Notes under the pieces: model-generated | The model's database searches: none | What the model was told of the DNA's origin: nothing | What the model saw: the letters and a program-made list of their open reading frames with translations, nothing else | Shown here: piece after piece, positions 1-7,769 of the stretch | How the letters are laid out: each line of letters starts with the position of its first letter | Numbering within the stretch: position 1 is the stretch's first letter | Translations under genes and position numbers: made by a program | DNA from: Anaerolineae bacterium | GTDB lineage: Bacteria; Chloroflexota; Anaerolineae; SpSt-313 | Length of the DNA: 14,281 nucleotides | Assembly (NCBI GenBank): GCA_023511475.1 | Contig: JAIMBM010000024.1 | Coordinates: 1-14,281 of the forward strand | Reading direction: 5' to 3'

Positions 1-1
1 G

Positions 2-1945
2 GTGTCGTGGCGGCGGAGGGGCTGGCGGGATTTCCTGCGCTGTGGGGTCGTGATGCTGGCGGTGGCCGGTGCGATTGCCGGCTGGTGGTACTATCGGAAC
101 TGGCGGCTGTACCACGACCCACTGGGCTGGGTCAACTTTCTGGCCCTCATGGGGCGGCGCAGCGGCTCGCTGACTCCTCAGGTGCTGCTGAGCGAGCTGC
201 CCGGGCTGATCAGGTCCTACTGGGGCGTGTTCGGCTGGTTCAGCGTGGCTGCGCCTGACTGGTACTACGCCCTGTTCGGCGCGATTGCGGCGGCCGGGCT
301 CGGCGGCCTCGTGGTCGGTGCCGCCCGCGTGGGGCTGCATGGCCAGTGGGTCAACAGGGATCGACTGCCTGCCCTCGCCACAGTTGCGGTGTGGGTTACC
401 GCGGTTGGGGTGGGGCTGGTGCGATGGTCGTCTCTCATCCCATCCTTTCAGGGACGGCTGCTGTTCCCGGCTGCAGCCGCGATGGCCGTGCTTCTGGCGC
501 TGGGGCTCGGCTCGTGGCTGACGGGGCGCTCGCGGGAGGCGCCGGTGCTCGTGGTCGGGGCTGTAATGGCGGCGGTGGCCGTGTGGGTCCCGTTCGGCAT
601 CATACGCCCCGCCTACGCGCCGCCGCGGCTCCTCACGGAGGCGGAGGTGGCCGCGATCCCGGAGCGGCTCGACCTCCAGGTCGGCGAGGGAATGGAGCTC
701 CTGGGCTATCGGCTGGATGCGCGAGAGGCGCGGCCCGGCGATGACCTGGCAGTGACGCTCTACTGGAGGGCACGGGCGCGGATGGATCGGGACTATTCGG
801 TCTTTGTGCACCTCCTCGATCAGAACGGGATCAAGATCGCCCAGCGCGACCGCTACCCCGGCCGGGGCCTCTTCCCGACGACGCTGTGGAGGCCGGGCGA
901 CGCCATCGCCGATACCTATTTCGTGCATGTGCCGGAGAACACTTTCAATCCCAACCACCTGACCCTCGAGGTCGGGCTGTATGTGCTCGGGGGTGAGCGC
1001 CTGCCCATGCGGGATCGCGAGGGTCGCGCCGTTGGCGATGCGGTGCGCCTTCCCGAGATCCGCCTGCACGTCGAGGCACGGGACGGCATCGCCAACCCGC
1101 TCGCCGTTACCCTCGACGGCAGGGTCAGGCTAGTGGGCTATGACCTGGACCGCACGGCGCTTCCTGCCGGTGAGACACTTACCCTGACCCTCTTCTGGAA
1201 GCCCCTCGAGCCGCTCGCTCCGGGGCACCGGACCTTTGCCGTGCTGCGGGCCTGGGATGGCGCCATCTGGGTGGGCGCGGCGGGAAGGTCAGGTACCGAG
1301 GCAGGCCGCGCCTGGCAGCCCGGGCAGGTGATCACGGACACGCTAAGGCTGGTCCTGCCTCCGGACATGCCGCCCGGCGAGTACTATGTGGATGCAGGGA
1401 TGTATGCCGGTGCTGCGAGCCAGCGTCTGAGTGTGGTGGGAAGAGGTGGGCGCGTTGAGGGCGACCGCTACGCACTCACGCGCATCCGGGTGCTGCCTGC
1501 GACCCAGCCTGGGGAGCCGGGCTCACCCTCGCCGCAGCACCCGCTCGATATCACGTTTCCGGGGGTAGCACGCCTCGTGGGCTATAGCATCGATCAGCAG
1601 GTGGTGAACCCGTACGAGCGGCTGCGTCTGACGCTTTACTGGGAGGCGGTGAACGAGGACGCCCTATCGACGGACTATACCGTCTTCACCCACCTCCTTG
1701 ACGCCGGCAGCCGCGTGGTCGCCCAGCACGATGGCCCGCCCGCCTCGGGTTGGCGTCCGACCTCGAGTTGGACGCGGGGAGAGGTGATCATCGATCCTCA
1801 TCATCTCGCCTTCAGCGACCTTGGCTTCGCCAGCGAGGGGGTCGTGGAGGTCGGGCTCTACGATCCCGCTACGATGCAGAGGCTGGTGACCGCAACCGGC
1901 GAGGACAGGGTCGTCCTGCCGGTGCGCGTTGAGGTGAAGCCGTAG
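2..1945 (+). CDS. C-terminal part of a GT39/DUF2142-like membrane glycosyltransferase with three beta-sandwich modules (5' end outside window)
   Basis: This is the 3' part of a longer gene: the frame is open to the window edge, and the GTG at base 2 is probably internal. Numbering from there, residues 12-29, ~88-108, ~122-142, ~152-171 and ~181-202 look like membrane segments. The stretch around 74-83 (WGVFGWF) and 149-156 (FQGRLLFP) resembles the last membrane segments of GT39/DUF2142-type proteins. The rest is extracytoplasmic and consists of three all-beta modules at about 222-358, 364-499 and 513-645, each beginning with a LxGYxLD-like strand and followed by LTLYW/LTLFW. Unlike the three other large proteins here, it has no alpha/beta domain between membrane part and modules. 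The catalytic Asp-Glu loop expected in the first outside loop would lie upstream and is not seen. Family knowledge: GT-C enzymes use polyprenyl-phosphate sugars outside the membrane. The class is fairly sure; donor and acceptor are unknown. Confidence 0.8.
   Translation: MSWRRRGWRDFLRCGVVMLAVAGAIAGWWYYRNWRLYHDPLGWVNFLALMGRRSGSLTPQVLLSELPGLIRSYWGVFGWFSVAAPDWYYALFGAIAAAGLGGLVVGAARVGLHGQWVNRDRLPALATVAVWVTAVGVGLVRWSSLIPSFQGRLLFPAAAAMAVLLALGLGSWLTGRSREAPVLVVGAVMAAVAVWVPFGIIRPAYAPPRLLTEAEVAAIPERLDLQVGEGMELLGYRLDAREARPGDDLAVTLYWRARARMDRDYSVFVHLLDQNGIKIAQRDRYPGRGLFPTTLWRPGDAIADTYFVHVPENTFNPNHLTLEVGLYVLGGERLPMRDREGRAVGDAVRLPEIRLHVEARDGIANPLAVTLDGRVRLVGYDLDRTALPAGETLTLTLFWKPLEPLAPGHRTFAVLRAWDGAIWVGAAGRSGTEAGRAWQPGQVITDTLRLVLPPDMPPGEYYVDAGMYAGAASQRLSVVGRGGRVEGDRYALTRIRVLPATQPGEPGSPSPQHPLDITFPGVARLVGYSIDQQVVNPYERLRLTLYWEAVNEDALSTDYTVFTHLLDAGSRVVAQHDGPPASGWRPTSSWTRGEVIIDPHHLAFSDLGFASEGVVEVGLYDPATMQRLVTATGEDRVVLPVRVEVKP
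665..1936 (+). repeat. Three tandem beta-sandwich modules in the first GT-C protein
   Basis: Three divergent protein-level repeats lie at 665-1075, 1091-1498 and 1538-1936. Shared positions in modules 1 and 3 are a Gly-Tyr strand near the start, LTLYW, a YSVFVHLLD/YTVFTHLLD strand, a Pro-Thr...Trp turn, a Gly-Glu/Asp strand (GEVIID in module 3) and an EVGLY strand near the end. Module 2 has lost the HLLD strand (it reads FAVLRAWDG) but keeps PPGEYYVDAGMY. The pattern predicts an all-beta sandwich. A carbohydrate-binding role, like the C-terminal beta domain of Wzt, is only an analogy. Confidence 0.75.
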
Positions 1946-1960
1946 GCAGGTTTGGTGTAC

Positions 1961-2097
1961 GCTGGCGCTGACCCCGGGTGGTCGCGTCCTATGCTGGCGG
2001 TCCGCTGGCCGAGGCTCTCGCTGCACCACGCGAGGCGCCATCGCGGCACTCTGATGCCAGCGATACTTCTGTGGGGAGGGGTCAGCGGGTTTCCAGC
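1961..2097. other. Nested inverted repeat, possible structured RNA or cis element
   Basis: GCTGG (1961-1965) pairs with CCAGC (2093-2097), and CGCTGACCCC (1966-1975) pairs perfectly with GGGGTCAGCG (2078-2087), giving 15 base pairs with one five-base bulge (2088-2092). Inside, CGCTGGC (2003-2009) pairs with GCCAGCG (2056-2062), and GGCTCTCGC (2013-2021) pairs with 2030-2039 with one G-U pair and one bulged C, closing an eight-base loop. There is no T-run, so it is not a textbook terminator. It sits between the first gene's stop and the promoter of the next gene. High G+C raises the chance background. Confidence 0.4.
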
Positions 2098-2119
2098 CTC
2101 TCGGCGGGACCGTGCCCGC

Positions 2120-2148
2120 TTTCCAAAAACGCCTGGCTCTGGTAGAAT
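2120..2148 (+). promoter_or_regulatory. Predicted sigma-70-type promoter with extended -10
   Basis: TTTCCA (2120-2125, four of six matches to TTGACA) is followed after 17 bases by TAGAAT (2143-2148, five of six matches to TATAAT). TG at 2140-2141 gives an extended -10. Transcription would begin near 2155, leaving a leader of about 85 bases before the ATG at 2241. This is the most AT-rich spot in an otherwise GC-rich gap and probably drives the genes from 2241 to at least 10778. Confidence 0.6.
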
Positions 2149-2230
2149 GGCGTCAGGCTGCGAAAGCGTCGCTTGCGGGCAGGGGCGCGGGCGTGCCCTG
2201 CGCGCTAGAGGGATGGCTCGGCATGCGAGA

Positions 2231-2235
2231 GGGAG
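2231..2235 (+). promoter_or_regulatory. Ribosome binding site that decides the start at 2241
   Basis: GGGAG lies within a longer purine run (2227-2235) and sits five bases before the ATG at 2241. The in-frame ATG at 2223 has a less well placed purine run (2207-2213), and the in-frame GTG at 2112 lies upstream of the predicted promoter. So 2241 is preferred, with 2223 as the alternative. Confidence 0.55.
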
Positions 2236-2240
2236 CGAGC

Positions 2241-5027
2241 ATGGCCAGAGGGACAGACCACGACGCCACGAAAGGCCGCAGGCTGGCGCCCGCCCTGGCG
2301 ATTGTCTTCCTCTGTGTTCTGGCTTACGGGGCGTGTACCTGGCGCCTGGAGGCGAGGCCCCTCGCGAGGGATGAGGTGCTCACACTCAGCCGCGTGGAGG
2401 GGGGTGCGCCAGCAGTGTTCGGCATCGGCGTCCATCCTCCGCTTTACTTCGTGGCTGTGGCCCTATTCCGGGAGTTGGCTGGCCCGAGCGGTTTCGCTCT
2501 GCGCTTCATCTCGGTGGCGTTCGCGGTGCTTCTCGTGCCGCTGCTCTACGCAGCCGGCGCGCGCTTCTGGAGCCGCCGTACCGGGCTTGTTGCCGCAGCG
2601 TTGGGCGCGCTTTCTCCTCTCTATCTGGCCCTCTCTCAGGAAGCGCGCATGTACACCATGCTCGCCGGGCTGGGCCTTGCCTCCATCTACGCGCTGGCCC
2701 GAGGGCTCGATGATCGGGACCGCGCCTGGCTCATTGCCTCCGTGGTGAGCGCGGCCGCAGCTGCCCTCACCGATTACCGTGCTGCGGTGCTCATCCCTGT
2801 GCTGGGCGTGCAGGCCATCTTCTCCGACCGGCTGCCTCGCCCCTGGCGTCTGGGTCTCACCATCGGCCTGACGGCGGCCCTGCTGGTCGGCCTTTCGGCC
2901 GTGGCGGTCAGCTTGCTTCGCCTCCGAGCCGGGACCTCGGGGCTGCAGCCCGGCGTCCTGCCAATAGCGACGCTGGCCGACCAGCTACGCAGTCTCTTCG
3001 GGGGGGCGCTCCTGCCGGCGAGGGTGTCGGGCCCGCTCGACGCCCTCTGGCTGGTGCTCCTGCTGCTGGGCACCCTGTGGCCGGCCGCCCGCGGCGGCGC
3101 CCTGGTGCTCGCCTACCTCTGCCTCCCTCTCCTGGCTGCCGTTGGGGAGCTGCTCGTAGGGCGGGGGGCGCCCAAGGGGTATCTTCCCCTCCTTGGGCCG
3201 GCACTCTACCTCGGGGTAGCCCACGGATTGGAGCGCTGCACCGGAAGGCTCAGGCCGGCGGGAGTGGCGGCGGCGCTGATCCTTCTTGGTGGCATGGGCG
3301 TGGCATCCTACCGGCAGGTCGTGGCCATGCCACGAGGGATCGACTGCCCCTATCGCGAGCTGGCACAGGCCATCGAGCGCGGCGAGCGACCGGGGGACGT
3401 GATCGTGGTCTCGGGCCGAGAGAGCACGACCGCGCTGCTGCACTACTACCGCGGCACCATCCCGGCAGTTCCCCTCACGCTGTCCTCGGATGGCAGCGGT
3501 GCGGGCCGTGTTGCCGCAGCAAACCTCACCGCAGACCTGGCCTCCCGCTTTGCGCGCGTGTGGCTGGTGCGCACAGACCTCTCGCCTGCCAGAGGTGAGG
3601 CCGAGGCGTGGCTGACGGAGCACGCATTCCTGGCCGACCGCCGTGTGTACCAGGCCGGCACGGCGGAGGGCCTGCTGGAGCTCTATCTGACCCAGAGCCC
3701 ATCCCTGTCCGCGGAGCCCCCGTATCAGCACCGGTCAGAGGTGAGCTTTGGTGGCCTGCGCCTGGAGGGCTACGACCTGCCTCTGCGCCCGGTAGCGGGC
3801 GGGCAGAAGACCTGGGTCACCCTGTATTGGCGAGCCCTCGCACCACAGCATGCCAGGGTCTCCCTGCGGCTTGTAGACAGGGAGGGCCGTGAGCGGGCCC
3901 GAACCGATGAGGTGCCTTACCCGGCTTTGCCCCCCCAGCGCTGGCCCAAGAACGTCCTGATGCGATACGAGGCGGGCCTCGCAGTTCCGCCCGCCCTGCC
4001 GCCGGGCTGGTACAACATCGAGCTGCGCGTGTATGACCCGATCAGCAACCGCCCCATCGAGCCCGCTTCCGGTGCGGCGCCCGGGCCACTCCAGCTCGGA
4101 CCGGTGCTGGTCGAAGCGACCTGGGCCCGGCCGGCGCTCTTTGAGAGCCTGAGCCGCGGTCCGCAGGTCCTCGGGGGCCGTGGGATGGCCTTTGGCGAGG
4201 ATCTGACGCTGCGCGCCTTCCGGCTGGAGCCCGAGCAGGTCCAGCCCGGGGAGTGGGTACACGTGGACCTCTACTGGGAAGTCAGGTCCCGGCCGGAAGG
4301 CGACCTGACGCTGGAGCTGGCCCTGATCGACAGCCAGGGCACGGCCGTCTCTTCGCGAGTCGTTTCGCCCGTCGCCTCGTGGTACCCGCCAGCCGCCTGG
4401 CGGGCCGAGGAGCTTCTCTGGGCGCAGCACGACCTCCTCGTGCCGCCGCGGACGAGGCCCGGCCTCTATCGCCTGGAGCTGCGCATGCGAGATGCGTCGG
4501 GCCGACTCATGCCGATCCGAGACCGCTGGCGCTTCTGGACCTGGGGGGTAGATGTGGCCACCCTGGGGCGGGTACGCGTGGCGCAGGTACCGCAGGAGCG
4601 CAACCTCCCGCGCATCCAACACAGGCTCGACGCTGGGAACACGGCCCGCGTCGACCTCCTGGGCTACGATGGCATTCCTGAGCGCATCAGGCCTGGCGAG
4701 ACTCTGGAGCTGACCTTGTACTGGCGCGCCACGTCGGTACCCAAGGTGAGCTACAAAGTGAGCGTACAGATGCTGGACGCCCAGCGCTCCATCCTCGCTC
4801 AGGATGACAGTATCCCTGCGGGCTGGTCGCGGCCGACGACGGGGTGGGCTGCGGGCGAGGTTGTGAGCGACGTGCATCGTCTGGCTGTGCCGGCTTCGTC
4901 GTCCCCGCAGCCGGCTACCCTCATTGTGGCCCTCTACGACGAGGATACGGGCCGCCGCGTACAATGGTTCGAGGGGGGCCAGCTTCAGGAGTACGTTGTG
5001 TTATGCCGGGTGGGCGTCGGCGAGTAG
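2241..5027 (+). CDS. GT39-family-like membrane glycosyltransferase with C-terminal beta modules
   Basis: A 928-residue membrane protein. A signal-anchor-like first segment (15-33) is followed by the outside loop with Asp44-Glu45 (ARDEV), where PMT/ArnT-type GT-C enzymes carry their catalytic acid. Next come HPPLYF (65-70) and QEARMY (133-138), both typical of GT39 relatives, and about ten further membrane segments up to ~356. Residues ~365-485 form a predicted alpha/beta domain (DVIVVSG at 386-392, HYY at 401-403), then three beta modules at ~495-625, 645-783 and 790-928. Family knowledge: such enzymes move a sugar from a polyprenyl-phosphate carrier to an acceptor outside the membrane. Start chosen from the ribosome site at 2231 and the promoter at 2120-2148; an ATG at 2223 would add six residues. 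It overlaps the next gene by 25 bases, which suggests coupled translation. Donor and acceptor cannot be read from sequence. Confidence 0.85.
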   Translation: MARGTDHDATKGRRLAPALAIVFLCVLAYGACTWRLEARPLARDEVLTLSRVEGGAPAVFGIGVHPPLYFVAVALFRELAGPSGFALRFISVAFAVLLVPLLYAAGARFWSRRTGLVAAALGALSPLYLALSQEARMYTMLAGLGLASIYALARGLDDRDRAWLIASVVSAAAAALTDYRAAVLIPVLGVQAIFSDRLPRPWRLGLTIGLTAALLVGLSAVAVSLLRLRAGTSGLQPGVLPIATLADQLRSLFGGALLPARVSGPLDALWLVLLLLGTLWPAARGGALVLAYLCLPLLAAVGELLVGRGAPKGYLPLLGPALYLGVAHGLERCTGRLRPAGVAAALILLGGMGVASYRQVVAMPRGIDCPYRELAQAIERGERPGDVIVVSGRESTTALLHYYRGTIPAVPLTLSSDGSGAGRVAAANLTADLASRFARVWLVRTDLSPARGEAEAWLTEHAFLADRRVYQAGTAEGLLELYLTQSPSLSAEPPYQHRSEVSFGGLRLEGYDLPLRPVAGGQKTWVTLYWRALAPQHARVSLRLVDREGRERARTDEVPYPALPPQRWPKNVLMRYEAGLAVPPALPPGWYNIELRVYDPISNRPIEPASGAAPGPLQLGPVLVEATWARPALFESLSRGPQVLGGRGMAFGEDLTLRAFRLEPEQVQPGEWVHVDLYWEVRSRPEGDLTLELALIDSQGTAVSSRVVSPVASWYPPAAWRAEELLWAQHDLLVPPRTRPGLYRLELRMRDASGRLMPIRDRWRFWTWGVDVATLGRVRVAQVPQERNLPRIQHRLDAGNTARVDLLGYDGIPERIRPGETLELTLYWRATSVPKVSYKVSVQMLDAQRSILAQDDSIPAGWSRPTTGWAAGEVVSDVHRLAVPASSSPQPATLIVALYDEDTGRRVQWFEGGQLQEYVVLCRVGVGE
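3723..5024 (+). repeat. Three tandem beta-sandwich modules in the second GT-C protein
   Basis: Protein-level repeats at 3723-4115, 4173-4589 and 4608-5024. All keep the PGE/GQ...VTLYW, VDLYW or LTLYW strand. Module 1 reads SLRLVDREG in place of VFVHLLD and has PPGWYNIELRVYD. Module 2 reads LELALIDSQG and RPGLYRLELRMRD. Module 3 keeps LLGYD, QMLD, RPTTGW and GEVVSD but lacks the PPGxY turn. These copies are more divergent from the consensus than the last modules of the proteins encoded at 5003 and 10916. Confidence 0.7.
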
Positions 5028-7765
5028 AGTGGGTTTGGATCCCGGTTCTCCTGCTTGCCTTCCTGCTGCGGGTCGAGAGATTGGCCGCAGAGGGCCTCTG
5101 GTATGACGAGGCCTTTAGCGTCGAGTTGGCGCAGCATGGTTGGCACGAGATCATCGTTGGCGAGCTGAACCTTCCTCCCCTCTATAACCTGCTGCTCGGT
5201 GCCTGGGGGAGGCTCGCAGGTTGGGGCGACTTTCAGGTCCGCTACCTCTCTGTCCTCTGTGGCACCCTCGTAGTGGCGCTTGGCGGAGCGATGATCGCCC
5301 TGCTCCTCGGCAGACGCGCGGGCGCTCTGGCGGCGCTGCTCCTAGCCGCCTCACCCATCGAAATCTGGTATGCGCGTGAGGCACGCATGTACGTGCTCCT
5401 GGCGGTCCTGGCCCTTGCCTCGACGGTGGCGCTGGCGCGCCTCATGTGTGGCCGGACGGAACGAAGGTGGTGGCTGCTCTACACCCTGGCAAACGTGGCC
5501 GCTCTGTACACGCACTACTATGCAGCCTTTGTGGTGGCGGCGCAGGCGGTGTGGGTGCTCACACACTTCCTCAGGACCCGTGACGGCTGTTTTCTACGCG
5601 GCTGGGTGCTGAGCCAGCTTGGACTCGGGCTTGCCCTACTGCCCTGGGTGCCGGTCTTTGTCACCCAGTGGCGGGCGGCCAACACAACCTACTGGCCGGG
5701 GAGCCTGAGCCTGACCTATGTGGCGACGAACGCCCTCCTCGGATTCATGGGCGCCGACCGCATGGCGCCGGTGTCGCTCGCCGCGCGGCTGGCGATGGCC
5801 ACCTGTATCCTGGCCGCTCTCGGGCTGCTCGCGGCCACGTGGCAGCCCCGTGTGCGCTGGGAGACCGGCATGCTGGCAGCCTACGTGGGGGTACCTTTGT
5901 TGATCTTCTACGTGCTGGTGCACTCCCGGCCCAAGTTCTCGCCGCGCTACCTGCTCGTCGCCGTGCCGGGCTTTCTGGGCCTGGCTGCAGGCGCACTCTC
6001 TGCCCTCTGGCCGGTGGCGGTCAGACGCTGGCACGAGTGGCTGCGGGCAGCGCTGGCAGCTCTGGTGGTCTGCGGTCTGGCGGCCGGCTCGGCGTACGCG
6101 GCGACAACCCCCTGGCGCGACACTCGCTTCGGCCGCGAGGACTTTAAAGGCGCTGCCGCCTTCCTGACCCGGGCCGCAGCATCAGATGAGGCGGTCATCC
6201 TTCTCTCCGGGCACTCGGCCGCAGCCTTTGCGCGCTACTACCACCGCGACAACTGCTACCCCCTTCCGGAGGGGCTGCCGCCTTCCCCATCTGTGGACGA
6301 CATCGTCACGCTCGAGACGCTCGATGACCTCAGCCGGGCCATCGCAGGGCGTCGCGGCGCCTGGCTGCTGCTCTGGCAGAACGAGGTGGTCGATCCGAAT
6401 GGGCTCGTCCTCGCCCTTTTCGATCTCTTCGCTACGAGGCAACCGGTCGAAGCCCGGTTTCGCGGCCTGGAGCTACGCCACTATGTCCTTCCCGAGGGGC
6501 TGCAACTGAGCCGCGAGATGTTTGTGCGCACGCCTCTCAATGTTCCCGTGGGAGACGAGGAGCTGGTGCTTGTAGGCCGCGACCTGCCGGCGCGCCCGGT
6601 TCCGAGCGGCGAGACGGCCACCCTCCTCCTCCACTGGAAGGCCCTGCGACCGACGGCGCAAGACTATCGCCTGTCGCTGCAGGTGCTCGACGAGGCGGGG
6701 CAGGTGCTGGCCGAGGGCGGCGGACGCGTGGCCGGCTGGATGTACCCTACGTACCGCTGGCAGCCGGGTCGGCTGATCACGGCCCGGCAGGATGTGCGGC
6801 TCCCGGCGGGCCTGCCTCCCGGTGACTATCTCCTGCGCGCGCGCATCTTTGCGCTGGGCGAGCAGGCGGCGCTCACGATTCCCCTGGGCGAGCTCACCGT
6901 AGGTCGCGCCCTGCGACAGCCCACACTTGCCGAGCTGGGCATCTCGGAGCCGATGGGGGCAACGCTGGCGGAGCTGGAGCTCCTAAGCTGTCAGGTATCT
7001 CCCCGAGAGGCAGGCCCCGGTCAGGCGGTGCAGGCGACCCTGATCTGGCGGGCACGGGCGCGGCCGGCAAAGCCCTACCGCGTAGCGCTCTCTCTGGGTA
7101 GCCGTGCCTGGGCGACGCTCCCGCTCCCTGCATCGGCGAGGGACTTGCAGGCCGGCGACGCATTGCGCATGGTGTGCTCGCTCCTCGTGCCTCCTGACGC
7201 TGCGGATGGCAGGCAGGCGGTCTCTCTCTCGCTCATGGCAGAGGGATCGCAGCCGGTCGCGGGGCCGATTGCGGCGGGCGAGATCGGGGTCCATGCCGGC
7301 GAGCGGCTCTTCGAGGCGCCGGCCGGCATTGCCAATCCCCTGCGCGTCGATCTGGGGGGAAAGGTGGCGTTCCTGGGCTACACTCTGGACCGGCAGGCCC
7401 TGCGCCCGGGCGAGAGCTTTCATCTGGACCTCTACTGGCAGGGCGTGCGGCGGATGGATACGAGCTATACCGTCTTTGTGCACCTGCTCGATGGGAGGGA
7501 AAAGATCTGGGGGCAGGTGGACTCGGTCCCGGTTCACAGCACCCGGCCGACGACCGGCTGGCTGCCGGGGGAGGTCGTGATCGACAGCTATGACGTGGCG
7601 GTCTATCCCGACGCGCCGCCGGGGCAGTACGTCATCGAGGTCGGCCTGTACGACGCAGCTACGGGTGAGCGGCTGCCGGCCTTTGATGAGAGCGGCAACC
7701 ACCTCTGGGCCGATCGCATCCTGCTGAGCTCTGTGCAGGTGCTGCCCCCCGCGTCGGGGAGGTAG
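5003..7765 (+). CDS. GT39-family-like membrane glycosyltransferase with C-terminal beta modules
   Basis: A 920-residue paralogue of the preceding protein. Membrane segment at ~11-22; catalytic-type Asp35-Glu36 in WYDEAFS (33-39); LPPLYN (57-62), where the usual His of HPPLY is replaced by the pair Asn56-Leu57; REARMY (125-130); LYTHYY (168-173); and KFSPRYLL (311-318) before the last membrane segments. An alpha/beta domain spans ~375-500 (AVILLSG 397-403, RYY 411-413). Three beta modules follow at ~512-634, 645-763 and 777-915; the last is the closest to consensus. The ATG at 5003 lies 25 bases inside the end of the preceding gene; a CAGGAG at 4986-4991 is rather far away (11 bases), so translational coupling is likely. 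Upstream in-frame starts would run deep into the preceding gene. The stop is four bases before the next gene, arguing for one operon. GT39 class is secure, substrate unknown. Confidence 0.87.
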   Translation: MPGGRRRVEWVWIPVLLLAFLLRVERLAAEGLWYDEAFSVELAQHGWHEIIVGELNLPPLYNLLLGAWGRLAGWGDFQVRYLSVLCGTLVVALGGAMIALLLGRRAGALAALLLAASPIEIWYAREARMYVLLAVLALASTVALARLMCGRTERRWWLLYTLANVAALYTHYYAAFVVAAQAVWVLTHFLRTRDGCFLRGWVLSQLGLGLALLPWVPVFVTQWRAANTTYWPGSLSLTYVATNALLGFMGADRMAPVSLAARLAMATCILAALGLLAATWQPRVRWETGMLAAYVGVPLLIFYVLVHSRPKFSPRYLLVAVPGFLGLAAGALSALWPVAVRRWHEWLRAALAALVVCGLAAGSAYAATTPWRDTRFGREDFKGAAAFLTRAAASDEAVILLSGHSAAAFARYYHRDNCYPLPEGLPPSPSVDDIVTLETLDDLSRAIAGRRGAWLLLWQNEVVDPNGLVLALFDLFATRQPVEARFRGLELRHYVLPEGLQLSREMFVRTPLNVPVGDEELVLVGRDLPARPVPSGETATLLLHWKALRPTAQDYRLSLQVLDEAGQVLAEGGGRVAGWMYPTYRWQPGRLITARQDVRLPAGLPPGDYLLRARIFALGEQAALTIPLGELTVGRALRQPTLAELGISEPMGATLAELELLSCQVSPREAGPGQAVQATLIWRARARPAKPYRVALSLGSRAWATLPLPASARDLQAGDALRMVCSLLVPPDAADGRQAVSLSLMAEGSQPVAGPIAAGEIGVHAGERLFEAPAGIANPLRVDLGGKVAFLGYTLDRQALRPGESFHLDLYWQGVRRMDTSYTVFVHLLDGREKIWGQVDSVPVHSTRPTTGWLPGEVVIDSYDVAVYPDAPPGQYVIEVGLYDAATGERLPAFDESGNHLWADRILLSSVQVLPPASGR
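6536..7747 (+). repeat. Three tandem beta-sandwich modules in the third GT-C protein
   Basis: Protein-level repeats at 6536-6904, 6935-7291 and 7331-7747. Module 1 keeps LVGRDL, SGE, LLLHW, LQVLDEAG, YPTYRWQPG and PPGDYLLRA. Module 2 is shortest and most decayed: it keeps PGQ and TLIWRARAR but has lost HLLD, the Pro-Thr-Trp turn and PPGxY. Module 3 is the best consensus copy in the window (LGYTLD, PGE, LDLYW, YTVFVHLLD, RPTTGW, PGEVVID, PPGQYVIEVGLYD). Confidence 0.75.
7756..7762 (+). promoter_or_regulatory. Ribosome binding site for the GTG start at 7770
   Basis: GGGGAGG sits seven bases before a GTG start and overlaps the last codons of the preceding gene. This decides the GTG at 7770 as the start, since no in-frame ATG lies near the first membrane segment. 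Confidence 0.65.
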
Positions 7766-7769
7766 CCCG

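Noticed and set aside
1952..2374. 140-codon plus-strand frame spanning the first intergenic gap
   Set aside because: It crosses the inverted repeat and promoter and runs into the well-supported gene at 2241; no motif and Arg/Gly/His-rich composition.
3735..4964. 409-codon open frame on the minus strand
   Set aside because: It mirrors the beta-module region of the gene at 2241 and has shadow-type composition (Arg, His, Gln, Pro, Gly) with no recognisable domain.
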